A DNA stretch of 64,000 nt from Pseudomonadota bacterium (GCA_021811145.1 JAJZPN010000002.1:54482-118481); one strand, 5' to 3'; shown: positions 19,480-30,792, counted from the stretch's first letter. A program made the numbers and translations. The notes: a model not told the origin generated them from the sequence alone.

Positions 19480-20216
19480 TGAAACTTGCGCTAGATATCG
19501 GAAACACTCGCATCAAATGGGGATTAAGAGAAGGGAAAACTTGGCAGCAGCAAGGTCATTTATTAACGAAGAACAGTCACGACTCACTGCACTCTCTCAT
19601 TCACACATACACTCCTCAAGCAGTCCATGTGGCTAACGTCTCTCACCATGAACTCACTCAGTGTCTCACTAATATCACACAACAGCTGTCTATTCCTCTT
19701 CAGGTGTTAACCGGAGAAAGTCCTCTTCCACCACTGATTAATCTCTATCATCAACCCAAACAATTGGGGGTGGACCGTTGGTTATCTTTATTTGCTGCGC
19801 GTCAGTTAATTTCAGGATCAGTATTGGTAGTTAACTCAGGCACAGCCACAACCATTGACGCGCTAAATAGTGATAATCAATTTTTAGGTGGAGTCATTAT
19901 TCCAGGCATCACTATGATGGAGCAAATACTTAATCTTGGTACAGCCAATATTAACGCCTGCCAAGGACAACACGTCGCTTGGCCGAGAAACAGTGCTGAT
20001 GCGCTAACACGTGGCGCTATTGAGGCTACGATTGGAGCGATTAAAGAGCGTTATAACCTGTTTAAAGAAGTGCTGGATACGCCTTCAGTAACTCTCATTA
20101 TCAGTGGCGGTAACCGCTCTTTACTGTCCTCTCATCTGACACTGCCTCATCAAGTGGTAGATAACTTGACGCTTGAGGGATTAGGCTTTCACATAGACAT
20201 GGATGTAGGAACTTAA
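19479..20216 (+). CDS. coaX: Type III pantothenate kinase
   Basis: 245 residues, GTG start overlapping the birA stop by one base. First step of CoA synthesis. Motif LALDIGNTRIKWGL (phosphate 1), GVDRWLSLFAARQL, and VVNSGTATTIDAL (phosphate 2) are all CoaX signatures. birA-coaX adjacency is common in Betaproteobacteria. It converges with rfaE2, 2 bp between stops. Confidence 0.95.
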   Translation: MKLALDIGNTRIKWGLREGKTWQQQGHLLTKNSHDSLHSLIHTYTPQAVHVANVSHHELTQCLTNITQQLSIPLQVLTGESPLPPLINLYHQPKQLGVDRWLSLFAARQLISGSVLVVNSGTATTIDALNSDNQFLGGVIIPGITMMEQILNLGTANINACQGQHVAWPRNSADALTRGAIEATIGAIKERYNLFKEVLDTPSVTLIISGGNRSLLSSHLTLPHQVVDNLTLEGLGFHIDMDVGT

Positions 20217-20218
20217 TC

Positions 20219-20695
20219 CTACAGGCGACGAATTTTTGTAATCAGTTGAGTAGTGGAGCGATCATGCTCGAAGGGAATAGAATACACCGAACCACCGTGA
20301 GATTTAACAATATCTGCTCCAACAATGTTTTCCACACTCCAGTCGCCACCTTTGACTAAAATATCCGGCACAATCTCTTCAATACGCTTAATAGGTGTGT
20401 CTTCCTCAAACCAAGTCACAAGACTCACTGCCTCTAAGGAGGCCATTACAGCCAAGCGATCAGGTAGCGTGTTAATAGGACGATCCTCTCCTTTTCCTAA
20501 TCGTTTTACAGACTGATCACTGTTAAGAGCCACCACCAGCGCACTTCCTAGAGAGCGTGCTTGAGCTAAATAAGTAATATGTCCTCGGTGCAATATATCA
20601 AATACGCCATTGGTAAATACCAAAGGCCTGGGGAGAGATTTAATACGCTCAATACAATCCCCAGGTGAGACAATTTTTTTCTCGAAACTTAACAT
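20219..20695 (-). CDS. rfaE2: D-glycero-beta-D-manno-heptose 1-phosphate adenylyltransferase
   Basis: 158 residues. Nucleotidyltransferase fold with TNGVFDILHRGHITYL (HxGH-type motif) at residues 28-43 and ALNSDQSVKRLGKG. Makes ADP-heptose for LPS core. It is the stand-alone C-terminal domain of HldE; the kinase half is not in the window. It follows the BON-domain and sugar isomerase genes on the same strand, which supports a heptose role for that isomerase. Confidence 0.93.
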   Translation of the reverse strand: MLSFEKKIVSPGDCIERIKSLPRPLVFTNGVFDILHRGHITYLAQARSLGSALVVALNSDQSVKRLGKGEDRPINTLPDRLAVMASLEAVSLVTWFEEDTPIKRIEEIVPDILVKGGDWSVENIVGADIVKSHGGSVYSIPFEHDRSTTQLITKIRRL

Positions 20696-20705
20696 TCACT
20701 CAACT

Positions 20706-22045
<1,340 letters not shown>

Positions 22046-22091
22046 TTATACTTGTCTTAAGTCTCTGTCATCATATTCCTAGGATTTTTTT

Positions 22092-22940
22092 ATGAGTCAC
22101 ACTCCGGGCACCTTATTTGTGGTGGCCACTCCAATTGGTAACCTCAGCGATGCCAGTGCCAGAATGGTATCCACTTTAAAAGAAGTGGCTCTGATTGCAG
22201 CTGAGGACACCCGTCACTCACAGCCTTTATTAAACTATTTTGGCATTACCACACCACTCTGCTCACTGCATGAGCATAATGAGCAATCACAAAGTGTACA
22301 ACTCATTGAAAAACTACTTAACGGGGAATCCATTGCCGTCATTTCTGATGCGGGGACACCGGGTATTAGCGATCCTGGACAGGTATTAGTGAACCTTGCT
22401 CACCAAAAGGGTATTCCTGTCTGCCCTATACCCGGGGCTAATGCAGCTATTTCACTAATGAGTGTAAGCGGCTTTAAAGACAGTTATTTTTTATTTGTTG
22501 GCTTTTTACCCACTAAAAACCAAGAAAAAGTAGCGTTATTAGAAAAACTCAAACATGCAGCTTACGCAACGGTTTTTTATGAAGCGCCTCATCGTATCAA
22601 AGCAACCATAAAAACATTATGCGAGTATTTTGGTGAGACCCGACAAGTGGTATTAGGGCGCGAATTAACTAAACTCTTTGAGGAAGTCCATCGTACAACT
22701 TTAAAGGAGGCCGAAGAGTGGATTAGTAGTAATGCCAATCGCCTTAAGGGGGAATATGTACTCGTCATAGAGGGCTTAGAGATAGACACAGACACCCTTG
22801 ATATGACACGTCACGACAAATTATTGACAGAGTTAATAGAAAAACTGTCATTAAGTGATGCCGTGAAACTGGCGGTCACGATTACTGGCGAGAAAAAAAA
22901 CTTTCTTTATGAACGTGCTCTACTACTGACTAGTCCCTAA
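22092..22940 (+). CDS. rsmI: 16S rRNA (cytidine1402-2'-O)-methyltransferase RsmI
   Basis: 282 residues. Tetrapyrrole-methylase fold: [17 protein letters not shown] at the N-terminus, [32 protein letters not shown] and FYEAPHRI are the RsmI signatures. Methylates the ribose of C1402 in the decoding centre. Divergent from the SIS-domain gene; 3' end overlaps the convergent yajQ by 11 bp. Confidence 0.97.
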   Translation: MSHTPGTLFVVATPIGNLSDASARMVSTLKEVALIAAEDTRHSQPLLNYFGITTPLCSLHEHNEQSQSVQLIEKLLNGESIAVISDAGTPGISDPGQVLVNLAHQKGIPVCPIPGANAAISLMSVSGFKDSYFLFVGFLPTKNQEKVALLEKLKHAAYATVFYEAPHRIKATIKTLCEYFGETRQVVLGRELTKLFEEVHRTTLKEAEEWISSNANRLKGEYVLVIEGLEIDTDTLDMTRHDKLLTELIEKLSLSDAVKLAVTITGEKKNFLYERALLLTSP

Positions 22941-23415
22941 AGTTATTAAATTGCAAGGGTAAGCCTAACTCAGCTGATTTAATTAACTGAATGGCTTCTT
23001 GCAAGGTGTCTCTTTTAGCACCCGATACACGCACCACATCACCTTGAATTGAACCTTGAGCTTTCATCTTACTGTCTTTCAGTAATTTAATGATTTTTTT
23101 TGCGAGCTCCGTTTCAATACCTACTTTTACAGTGATCTGCTGTTTAACTTTACTACCACTGATGGTTTCCACGTTTTTAGTATCGAGACTACGTATATCA
23201 ATGCCACGCTTCACTAAGCGCATGTTGAGTATTTCTTTAACTTGCTCTAATTTAAATTCGTCATCGGCAAACACGGTTAATTGATAATCAGTTTGCTCAA
23301 CTCTGGCGTCAGAGCCTTTAAAATCAAAACGGTTGCCCACTTCTTTGTTGGTTTGTTCAACAGCGTTTTTAATTTCCTGTTTATCCACTTCAGAGACAAT
23401 ATCAAAAGAAGGCAT
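22930..23415 (-). CDS. yajQ: YajQ-family nucleotide-binding protein
   Basis: 161 residues from ATG 23415 ([20 protein letters not shown]). [23 protein letters not shown] and [17 protein letters not shown] are hallmark segments of the two ferredoxin-like domains. Family members bind c-di-GMP or RNA in some species. It starts 14 bp after argG but is functionally unrelated. Confidence 0.95.
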   Translation of the reverse strand: MPSFDIVSEVDKQEIKNAVEQTNKEVGNRFDFKGSDARVEQTDYQLTVFADDEFKLEQVKEILNMRLVKRGIDIRSLDTKNVETISGSKVKQQITVKVGIETELAKKIIKLLKDSKMKAQGSIQGDVVRVSGAKRDTLQEAIQLIKSAELGLPLQFNNFRD

Positions 23416-23429
23416 ACTCAACTCTCCTA

Positions 23430-24644
23430 TTATTTTCTCAACCGAGCAGCAATTCTCATTCTTAATGCATTCAAGCGAATAAATCCTGCTGCATCAGACT
23501 GCTGATAGGCACCGCCATCATCCTCAAAGGTAGAAATCGTTGGGTCAAAGAGTGAATCTGTTTTAGAGTCACGCCCTACCACCATCACATTACCTTTATA
23601 TAATTTGAGACGCACCCAACCGTTAACATGGACTTGGGTGTCATCAATCAATTTTTGTAAGGCCACTCTCTCAGGACTCCACCAGTAACCCGTATAAATA
23701 AGAGAGGCGTAGCGAGGCATTAAGTCATCTTTCAAATGAGCCACTTCACGGTCTAAGGTAATAGACTCAATAGCACGATGCGCTCTTAACAAAATAGTCC
23801 CACCCGGGGTCTCATAACAACCGCGAGATTTCATCCCGACATAACGGTTTTCAACTAAATCAAGACGACCGATACCATGCATTCCACCCAAACGGTTTAG
23901 TTCAGCAAGTATTTGCGCTGGAGTCATGGCTTTTCCGTCAATAGCGACCACGTCCCCACGCTCAAAAGTCAAATCAATATACTGCGCTTGATCGGGAGCT
24001 TTTTCAGGGGAAACAGTCCAACGCCACATGTCCTCTTCAGGTTCTTGGGCTGGGTTTTCTAGAATTTTTCCTTCATAGGAAATATGCAACAAATTGGCGT
24101 CCATACTGTAAGGGCTGCCACCTGTTTTATGTTTCATTTCCACTGGAATACCGTTTTTCTCTGCATAGGCCAACAACTTCTCACGCGACGTCAGATCCCA
24201 CTCGCGCCAGGGTGCAATAACTTTAATCCCGGGTTGCAGGGCATAGTAACCCAGTTCAAAACGAACCTGATCATTACCCTTACCTGTAGCCCCGTGAGAG
24301 ACAGCCTCTGCCCCTGTTTCACGAGCAATTTCAATTTGTCGTTTAGCAATCAAAGGACGGGCAATACTGGTACCAAGTAAATACTCGCCTTCATAGATAG
24401 CATTGGCACGAAACATGGGGAAAACAAAGTCACGCGCGAACTCTTCGCGTAAATCATCAATGTAAATGTGACGAATACCAAACTGTTCTGCTTTAGCACG
24501 TGCAGGCTCTAATTCTTCCCCCTGACCAATATCAGCAGTAAAGGTAATCACCTCACATTGATAGGTATCCTGTAACCATTTCAAAATTACAGAGGTATCT
24601 AAACCACCTGAATACGCCAACACTACTTTTTTAATGTCACTCAT
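23430..24644 (-). CDS. argG: Argininosuccinate synthase
   Basis: 404 residues. ATP-binding loop [15 protein letters not shown] at residues 10-24, [16 protein letters not shown] near 120 and [16 protein letters not shown] near 176. Seventh step of arginine synthesis. Directly downstream of argF (13 bp) and argD in one transcriptional unit argD-argF-argG. Confidence 0.98.
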   Translation of the reverse strand: MSDIKKVVLAYSGGLDTSVILKWLQDTYQCEVITFTADIGQGEELEPARAKAEQFGIRHIYIDDLREEFARDFVFPMFRANAIYEGEYLLGTSIARPLIAKRQIEIARETGAEAVSHGATGKGNDQVRFELGYYALQPGIKVIAPWREWDLTSREKLLAYAEKNGIPVEMKHKTGGSPYSMDANLLHISYEGKILENPAQEPEEDMWRWTVSPEKAPDQAQYIDLTFERGDVVAIDGKAMTPAQILAELNRLGGMHGIGRLDLVENRYVGMKSRGCYETPGGTILLRAHRAIESITLDREVAHLKDDLMPRYASLIYTGYWWSPERVALQKLIDDTQVHVNGWVRLKLYKGNVMVVGRDSKTDSLFDPTISTFEDDGGAYQQSDAAGFIRLNALRMRIAARLRK

Positions 24645-24657
24645 ACGGGTTAAACCT

Positions 24658-25572
24658 TTAATTGGGTAAACGACCTAATAATAAATATTCCATTAATGCT
24701 TTCTGAACATGTAAACGGTTTTCCGCCTCATCCCAGACCACACTCTGATTTCCTTCTAATACTTCTTCAGAGACCTCTTCGCCTCGATGTGCTGGCAGAC
24801 AATGCATAAATAAGGCCTCTTCTTTAGCCTGTTTCATCATCTCTGCATCAACCTGGAAGGGAGCGAACGCACTTTTACGCTCTTCTGTCTCCTTTTCAAA
24901 ACCCATGCTCGTCCACACATCAGTTGTCACCAGATCAGCGTTATGGGCTGCCTCCATAGGGTCATCAAACACCTGTAAATGAGCTAACTCTTCCTCCGGA
25001 AAAGCCACAACATCAATCCCATAACCTTGAGGAGTTGAAACATGTAACTGGAAATCAAACAAATGGGCTGCCTGTAGCCAGGTATTGGCCATGTTATTAC
25101 CATCACCAATCCAGGCCACTGTTTTACCGCGTAGTGATCCGCGATGCTCAATAAAAGTAAAAATATCAGCCATGATTTGACAGGGATGATATTGATTGGT
25201 TAAGCCATTAATGACAGGCACACGAGAGTAGGCAGCAAAGCGCTCAATAATAGATTGATCGAAAGTACGAATCATCACCAAATCAACCATGCGAGAGATG
25301 ACTCGTGCCACATCTTCAATCGGTTCTCCGCGACCTAACTGAGTCTCACCTGTGGTTAGATTAATAGAGGATCCACCGAGTTGATGAATGCCCGCCTCAA
25401 AGGAGACACGCGTACGTGTACTTTGTTTCTCAAATACCATAGCAAGCATTCGATCTTTAAGTGGGTGATAAATAGCATAGGCTTTAAACATCGCCTTAAT
25501 GACTTTAGCGCGCTGGAAAAGATAATCAAACTCTTCCGTAGTGAAATCCTTAAGCTGTAAAAAGTGCTTCAC
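24658..25572 (-). CDS. argF: Ornithine carbamoyltransferase
   Basis: 304 residues. Carbamoyl-phosphate loop [13 protein letters not shown] near residue 50, [11 protein letters not shown] near 130 and the catalytic [11 protein letters not shown] near 263. Makes citrulline. Starts 4 bp after argD. Confidence 0.98.
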   Translation of the reverse strand: MKHFLQLKDFTTEEFDYLFQRAKVIKAMFKAYAIYHPLKDRMLAMVFEKQSTRTRVSFEAGIHQLGGSSINLTTGETQLGRGEPIEDVARVISRMVDLVMIRTFDQSIIERFAAYSRVPVINGLTNQYHPCQIMADIFTFIEHRGSLRGKTVAWIGDGNNMANTWLQAAHLFDFQLHVSTPQGYGIDVVAFPEEELAHLQVFDDPMEAAHNADLVTTDVWTSMGFEKETEERKSAFAPFQVDAEMMKQAKEEALFMHCLPAHRGEEVSEEVLEGNQSVVWDEAENRLHVQKALMEYLLLGRLPN

Positions 25573-25576
25573 ACGA

Positions 25577-26749
25577 TTACCCGTTTAAAAATGCTTTAAT
25601 CAAAGAAACCACCCCATCAACGATCTGTGTTGCTTCTTCTTTATTGATAATTAAAGGTGGTAATAGACGTACCACCTTATCTGAAGTCACGTTGATTAAC
25701 AATCCTTGAGTAATGGCTTGAGCGACCAATTCACCACAGGGGCGGTCCAACTCAATACCCAACATTAACCCTTTACCTCTAACTTCAACCACACCTTTGG
25801 TGTGCATCAACTCATGGGTGAGACGCTCTTTCATATAGTGCCCTAGAGTGGCAGCATTCTCTGCTAAACGCTCTTCTGCCATTATCTCTAGAGTGGCGAT
25901 GGCTGCTGCACACACTAAGGGACCACCACCAAAGGTGGTACCATGATTACCTGGTTTAAATACATCCGCAGCCTTACCAGAGGCAAGACAAGCACCAATT
26001 GGTACTCCTGATCCTAAGCCTTTAGCTAAAGCAAGTACATCAGGTTTAACACCCATCTCTTCAAAGGCAAACCAATGGCCTGTTCTACCAATTCCTGTTT
26101 GCACTTCATCAATCATAAATAACCAATCATTTTGTTTACATAATTGACTTAAAGCTTGCATGTAACTGGTTTCTGCAACTCTAATACCACCTTCCCCTTG
26201 GATAGGTTCAAGAAGGACAGCCACGATATTACGATTATTCTGCGCCACTACTTGAATGGCTTCTAAATCATTAAATGGCACTCGTACAAAACCTGACACC
26301 AACGGTTCAAATCCAGCTTGCGCTTTACGACTCCCTGTTGCTGATAGAGTGGCGATGGTACGACCATGCCACGCTTTCTCCATGACAATAATAGTGGGTT
26401 GCTCTATCCCTTTTTGATGGCCATAGAGTCTAGCAAGCTTAATAGCAGCCTCATTAGCTTCAGCACCTGAGCTGCAGAAAAAGGCCTTATCCATTTGTGC
26501 CACAGCACATAACTTATCTGCCAGCTCTTCTTGTTTGAGTACGTGATAAATATTTGATGTATGAATCAATTGCTGGGCCTGCTCGCTAATTGCCTTAACA
26601 AGTTTAGGATGGGCATGGCCCACACCATTCACTGCAATGCCTGAGAGCGCATCCAAATAGGGACGATCGTTTTCATCCCACAACCATGCACCTTTGCCTT
26701 TAGTAAAAGCAATGGGTTGCCTTGCATAGGTATTCATCAAATGACTCAT
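25577..26749 (-). CDS. argD: Acetylornithine aminotransferase
   Basis: 390 residues from ATG 26749; the frame opens 10 codons earlier but without homology. PLP enzyme, class III: FCSSGAEANEAAIKLARLYG, FMIDEVQTGIGRTG and the Schiff-base Lys in ALAKGLGSGVPIGA. May also serve lysine synthesis as DapC. First gene of argD-argF-argG, about 100 bp below rpsT. Confidence 0.95.
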   Translation of the reverse strand: MSHLMNTYARQPIAFTKGKGAWLWDENDRPYLDALSGIAVNGVGHAHPKLVKAISEQAQQLIHTSNIYHVLKQEELADKLCAVAQMDKAFFCSSGAEANEAAIKLARLYGHQKGIEQPTIIVMEKAWHGRTIATLSATGSRKAQAGFEPLVSGFVRVPFNDLEAIQVVAQNNRNIVAVLLEPIQGEGGIRVAETSYMQALSQLCKQNDWLFMIDEVQTGIGRTGHWFAFEEMGVKPDVLALAKGLGSGVPIGACLASGKAADVFKPGNHGTTFGGGPLVCAAAIATLEIMAEERLAENAATLGHYMKERLTHELMHTKGVVEVRGKGLMLGIELDRPCGELVAQAITQGLLINVTSDKVVRLLPPLIINKEEATQIVDGVVSLIKAFLNG

Positions 26750-26786
26750 TACAATTGACCTCAAATTGATTTGATACAAATGAAAT

Positions 26787-26812
26787 CGGCGACGATATTT
26801 CTATCGCCGCCG
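26787..26812 (-). terminator. Terminator-like hairpin after rpsT
   Basis: CGGCGACGATA (26787-26797) and TATCGCCGCCG (26802-26812) form an 11-bp stem with one mismatch and a TTTC loop, 40 bp past the rpsT stop. On the minus strand the stem is followed by a T-rich stretch (ATTTCATTTG), a weak intrinsic terminator. It lies just before the argD start. Confidence 0.6.
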
Positions 26813-26851
26813 TCACGTATAGTATTACTTATTCTACTTTGCTTACGTCAG

Positions 26852-27118
26852 TTAAGCAGCCATTGCTTTCACTGCAGCAGAAAGACGGCTCTTGGTACGT
26901 GCAGCGGTATTTTTGTGAATAATTTTTTTATCAGCGATACGGTCAATAGTACCAACAGTATCTTTAAACACTGCCTGAGCAGCTGATTTGTCACCTGCTT
27001 CAACTGCTTTACGTACTTTTTTAACTGCAGTACGCAAAGTGGAACGCAAAGACATGTTATGAGCACGTGTTGCTTCAGCTTGGCGGGCACGTTTTTCCGC
27101 TTGAGCGGTATTAGCCAT
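26852..27118 (-). CDS. rpsT: 30S ribosomal protein S20
   Basis: 88 residues from ATG 27118, preceded by AAGGAG seven bases upstream. [21 protein letters not shown] and the long basic helices are typical. Frames open seven codons earlier but that would bury the ribosome site. rpsT beside murJ is a conserved betaproteobacterial pair; here the two are separated by about 2.1 kb of TA genes. Confidence 0.97.
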   Translation of the reverse strand: MANTAQAEKRARQAEATRAHNMSLRSTLRTAVKKVRKAVEAGDKSAAQAVFKDTVGTIDRIADKKIIHKNTAARTKSRLSAAVKAMAA

Positions 27119-27265
27119 GTGTAACTCCTTAAAAATCATTAAGCCCTAGAACAATTTAACATTCTAAGACACATAAATAGTGAACTTTGCATAATAATGC
27201 ATTTTCTATTAAAAATCAATTCCACCCCTCGTTGAGCCAAATAAGTGACCGTCAAGTTAACCTGA

Positions 27266-27601
27266 TCAGCGCAAGGCTTCCAGCGCCGCCTCGGGTGCCT
27301 TGTCCAAAACTTTCAAAAGCGCCTTTGCCGCCCCAGTTGGGCAGCGCTTGCCTTGCTCCCAGTTACGAATCGTGTCTAGCGAAACATCAATGCGCTCAGC
27401 GAATTCGATCTGGCTAAATCCAAGCCGACGGCGAACCCGGCGCGCAAATTTAGCTGCATCCAGCATAGCGTTTGCATCATCCTCAGCTTGTTGCTGAGCA
27501 ATCGCAACCTCTGTCGTGGCATCAACGCGCTCGGAATCGATACGACCGACTGACTTCGCGTTCGGGTTATTCAACTCAATCTTCATGCGAACGGTTTTCA
27601 T
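27266..27601 (-). CDS. BrnA-like antitoxin with C-terminal XRE helix-turn-helix
   Basis: 111 residues. The first 45 residues (NPNAKSVGRIDSERVDATTE) resemble the toxin-neutralising part of BrnA-type antitoxins. The rest (LGFSQIEFAERIDVSLDTIR, then NWEQGKR) is an XRE helix-turn-helix in place of the usual ribbon-helix-helix. It overlaps the brnT-like frame upstream by 26 bp. The codon use is much more G+C-rich than the flanking rpsT and murJ, a sign of transfer. Confidence 0.82.
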   Translation of the reverse strand: MKTVRMKIELNNPNAKSVGRIDSERVDATTEVAIAQQQAEDDANAMLDAAKFARRVRRRLGFSQIEFAERIDVSLDTIRNWEQGKRCPTGAAKALLKVLDKAPEAALEALR

Positions 27602-27860
27602 AGCGCTTCACCTCTCTTGAATTGGCCTTCCGGGCTGAAATGATTCGTGTCCCATCATGCCGTGGCGTGTAAATCAGCACGTACAGACGTTCCTCGATAC
27701 GACCGATCAGTTCGTAGCGGTCTTCGCCATAGCTGAACCGGTGGTCTTGGCGAACGATTCGATCCGGGTCCGCAAAAGCAAACGCGGCGTACGCAAAGTC
27801 AAACCCCCGCGTCCGGAAACACGCATTGCTCTTAACTTCATCCCATTCGAAGTTTATGCG
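27576..27860 (-). pseudogene. brnT: BrnT-family toxin lacking a start codon
   Basis: A 94-codon frame ending at 27576-27578 reads RINFEWDEVKSNACF through DRYELIGRIEERLYVLIYTP and IISARKANSREVKRYE, a complete BrnT RNase. The codon just before the first Arg, where ATG or GTG belongs, is TGA (27861-27863). The only start-like codon nearby is ATA at 27855-27857. So the toxin is either silenced by loss of its start or uses a non-standard one. Its antitoxin gene follows with a 26-bp overlap. Confidence 0.75.
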
Positions 27861-28109
27861 TCAAGTGTAGTTCAATGAACGACTTCTTGCAATACTGGCT
27901 TTGCCTTCCCCCGTCCAAAGCCCATGAATGTATCACTCCACCGCACAGAATTGACCGCGTGCTAAAAAAGATCAAGTAGTGGTGGAATGTGCGCCTCAAC
28001 ATCACCAAGCTGCTGCCGTGGTTCGCTATAGATAGATATATACCTAACTGACACTAGGGGCTACAACCCCGGACAGATTACTTGTACTCTACACGAGAGA
28101 TACTGACGC
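27861..28109. other. Spacer between two TA loci
   Basis: About 250 bp, G+C-rich at the left and more mixed near the prlF promoter. A 26-codon plus-strand ORF starts at ATG 27875 but resembles nothing I know. No RNA gene or repeat recognised. The brnT-side promoter on the minus strand should lie here. Confidence 0.35.
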
Positions 28110-28138
28110 TTGACATGGTAAGGAAATATCCTTACCAT
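28110..28138 (+). promoter_or_regulatory. prlF-yhaV promoter with embedded operator
   Basis: TTGACA at 28110-28115 and TACCAT at 28133-28138 are spaced 17 bp. Between and over them lies a perfect inverted repeat: ATGGTAAGGA (28115-28124), spacer AATA, TCCTTACCAT (28129-28138). A dimeric AbrB-type antitoxin such as PrlF would occlude the promoter. The prlF ATG follows at 28163. Confidence 0.7.
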
Positions 28139-28162
28139 TGAAGCCTAATGAGGAAAACAGCT

Positions 28163-28483
28163 ATGCCTACCATTCATGAAGTAGCCACCATCACATCCAA
28201 AGGCCAGATCACCCTGCCCAAGCCCATCCGTCAGGCGCTCGGCATTGACTACGGCGGCAAGGTCGCTTTTGATCTGCGGGGCTCGCAGGTCATTGTCACA
28301 CGTGCGGATGAGACGGCACACGAGGACCCGGCTATTGGCTCGTTTTTGGCCTTGCTGGAAAAAGACATCCGCACGGGCCAGCACCTGTGCGCCTTACCTG
28401 ACGACTTGGTGCAGGCCATGCTGGCCACACTTACCCAGCCCGTAGATTTGGACGACAAAATTGAAGGCGACGTGGCGCTGTGA
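28163..28483 (+). CDS. prlF: PrlF (SohA) antitoxin, AbrB-fold
   Basis: 106 residues from ATG 28163. The SpoVT/AbrB swapped-hairpin domain is clear: ATITSKGQITLPKPIRQALG at residues 8-27. The acidic C-terminal part (EDPAIGSFLALLEKDI) is typical for PrlF and wraps the YhaV toxin. Its TGA overlaps the yhaV GTG by 4 bp. Strong G+C-rich codon use. Confidence 0.92.
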   Translation: MPTIHEVATITSKGQITLPKPIRQALGIDYGGKVAFDLRGSQVIVTRADETAHEDPAIGSFLALLEKDIRTGQHLCALPDDLVQAMLATLTQPVDLDDKIEGDVAL

Positions 28484-28926
28484 TCCAGCGTCACGGATGG
28501 AATCTGCTCTTTCACGAATGTTTATCCGAGCAGCTGCAAAAACTGCATGCCGCTGCCCAGCGAGCGCAGCAGCAAGACCCGCAAGGCTTTGAGTCCAACG
28601 CCAACGTGCGGCTGTTTGCAGCCTTGTCAAAATTGATCTTTGATGCGGTACCCAGCGATCCAAACCGGCAAGAATACCGTCAAGGCAACACGATGGGGAC
28701 AGCGTTTCGGCATTGGCGGCGCGCCAAAATCGGGCGGCGCTTCAGATTGTTTTTTCGGTTCGACTCCAAGACCCGGATCATCATCTTTGTGTGGGTCAAT
28801 GATGAAAACACCTTACGCTCGTCGGGCAGCAAGAGCGACCCTTACCTAGTGTTTCAGCGCATGCTCGAGCGGGGTCACCCGCCAGATGACTGGTCCGCGT
28901 TGATGGCGGCGAGTCAGGCCGATTAG
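28480..28926 (+). CDS. yhaV: YhaV-family RelE-like RNase toxin
   Basis: 148 residues, GTG start overlapping prlF (GTGA). RHGWNLLFHECLSEQ, then FRHWRRAKIGRRFRLFFRFD and IIIFVWVNDENTLR are recognisable YhaV blocks. YhaV cleaves mRNA on the ribosome. The locus is complete, so the pair is probably functional. Confidence 0.92.
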   Translation: MIQRHGWNLLFHECLSEQLQKLHAAAQRAQQQDPQGFESNANVRLFAALSKLIFDAVPSDPNRQEYRQGNTMGTAFRHWRRAKIGRRFRLFFRFDSKTRIIIFVWVNDENTLRSSGSKSDPYLVFQRMLERGHPPDDWSALMAASQAD

Positions 28927-29256
28927 CGATAGCGGCCTGCGATTTCTCCCCCGTTGCCACCCTGTTTTGCGCAGATTCAGGAGAGTTTGCTACGCGCTTG
29001 TTCACATTCCGCTTTTTAAACTAAATATTCTGCTTTGCAAGGATAGGTTTGTATAAAAATTTATTTGAGAACTTACTTTAAGCGCATCCAACCTGTTACT
29101 TAAGCGATATTTTGTATAATCATTTTTCTCCGTAGTATAAAGCGATAATTATTTTGGTTAATCTCACTAGAAAGAACATGCTTAGTGAGATGTTAAATAC
29201 GGTAAGATTAGATAACTTTTTAGACCTATCAGAATAATTCGCTTTAATTAACAATA
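28927..29256. other. Intergenic region before murJ
   Basis: 330 bp. Composition changes abruptly near 29015 from G+C-rich to A+T-rich, marking the right edge of the transferred TA segment. The murJ promoter should be in the last 150 bp. No gene, repeat or RNA identified. Confidence 0.45.
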
Positions 29257-30792
29257 ATGAACCTTCTAAAAGCACTCGCTCAAACAAGCAGTATGACGTT
29301 GTTGTCACGAATATTGGGTTACATTCGTGATGCTGTTATTGCCCATTCTTTTGGTGCGGGAGGCTTAACAGATGCTTTTTTTGTGGCTTTTAGAATCCCC
29401 AATTTATTACGTCGTCTGTTTGCAGAGGGAGCCTTCTCTCAAGCGTTTGTTCCACTGTTAGCTGATGCCAAAGCCAAGCATGGTGAGGAATCTGCTAAAA
29501 ACCTCATAGATCATGTATCGAGCTTTCTTGCTGTCGTTGTATTTATCACAACGCTACTGGGCGTTATTTTTGCCCCCCAAGTAGTTTATTTATCGGCACC
29601 AGGATTTCGCGCTGATAGTATTAAATTTCATACAACCGTTGATTTATTAAGAGTCACTTTTCCTTATATATTTTTTATTGCCTTGGTATCGTTATCAGCA
29701 GGAATATTAAATACGTGGAATCGTTTCTGGATTCCCGCCTTCACCCCTGTATTATTAAATTTGTCATTTATTGTATGCGCTCTTTTCTTGGCTCCACATC
29801 TTAGTGCACCCATCATGGCATTGGCTTGGGGAGCTTTTTTGGGTGGCGTATTACAACTTCTGTTTCAGATCCCATTCTTAAAACATATTCATATGCTGCC
29901 ACGCTTTCGCTTGGCTTTACATGACAAAGGGGTCAGGCGAGTATTAAAACTGATGGCTCCTGCTGTTGTTGGCGTATCTGTTGGGCAAATTAGCTTATTA
30001 GTAAGTACTATTTTTGCTTCCTTTCTGCCTACAGGGAGCGTTTCTTGGCTGTTTTACGCTGATCGATTAATGGAGTTTCCCACAGGGTTATTAGGTGCAG
30101 CCTTGGGCACTATTTTGTTACCGTCCCTTGTTAAGCACCATAGTTTAGGTCATGAGGATCGCTATTCTGATTTACTTGATTGGGGATTAAGGCTAACTCT
30201 CGTATTAACAATTCCTGCTGCTGCAGCATTAGCCGTAGCAGGTATTCCTCTTATCAGTACTCTTTTTTTAAGAGGTGCTTTTTTAGAGTCTGATGCCACT
30301 CAGGTTTACCATGCCTTAATTGCTTACAGCCTAGGTTTAACTGGGTTAATTGGTGTCAAAATTCTTGCTCCTGGGTTTTACGCCAGACAAGATATCAAAA
30401 CTCCCGTCAAAATCGCCATTATGGTTCTATTAATCACGCAACTAATGAATGCTGTCTTTATGCAATTTTTTGCTCATGCAGGGTTAGCTCTTGCCACAGG
30501 ATTAGGCGCATGTATTAATGCCAGTTGGCTTTTAATAGGCTTAAAAAAACGAGGGCTTTATCATGCCAAGGCGGGCTGGCCTATCTATCTTTTTAAGATC
30601 GCTATTGCAACGCTCGTTATGAGTGCCATTTTATGGTGGGGACAAGGGAGCACTGCGCTGTGGTTAACAGGTAATACTCTAGAACGGTTATTAAGATTAA
30701 TTCCTTTGTTAACTATTGCTGCTATGAGTTACTTTTTAAGTCTGTGGTTAATGGGACTACGTTTTCATCATTTCAAAAAGGATGGAGCCTAA
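29257..30792 (+). CDS. murJ: Lipid II flippase MurJ
   Basis: 511 residues with about 14 membrane helices. MNLLKALAQTSSMTLLSRIL followed by GYIRDAVIAHSFGAG and FRIPNLLRRLFAEGAFSQAF are the family's opening signatures, including the Arg residues of the central cavity. Moves lipid-linked peptidoglycan precursor across the inner membrane. Normal length. Confidence 0.97.
   Translation: MNLLKALAQTSSMTLLSRILGYIRDAVIAHSFGAGGLTDAFFVAFRIPNLLRRLFAEGAFSQAFVPLLADAKAKHGEESAKNLIDHVSSFLAVVVFITTLLGVIFAPQVVYLSAPGFRADSIKFHTTVDLLRVTFPYIFFIALVSLSAGILNTWNRFWIPAFTPVLLNLSFIVCALFLAPHLSAPIMALAWGAFLGGVLQLLFQIPFLKHIHMLPRFRLALHDKGVRRVLKLMAPAVVGVSVGQISLLVSTIFASFLPTGSVSWLFYADRLMEFPTGLLGAALGTILLPSLVKHHSLGHEDRYSDLLDWGLRLTLVLTIPAAAALAVAGIPLISTLFLRGAFLESDATQVYHALIAYSLGLTGLIGVKILAPGFYARQDIKTPVKIAIMVLLITQLMNAVFMQFFAHAGLALATGLGACINASWLLIGLKKRGLYHAKAGWPIYLFKIAIATLVMSAILWWGQGSTALWLTGNTLERLLRLIPLLTIAAMSYFLSLWLMGLRFHHFKKDGA

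Noticed and set aside
28394..28663. Minus-strand frames opposite prlF-yhaV
   Set aside because: G+C-rich codon bias of the real genes creates long antisense frames; no motif supports them.
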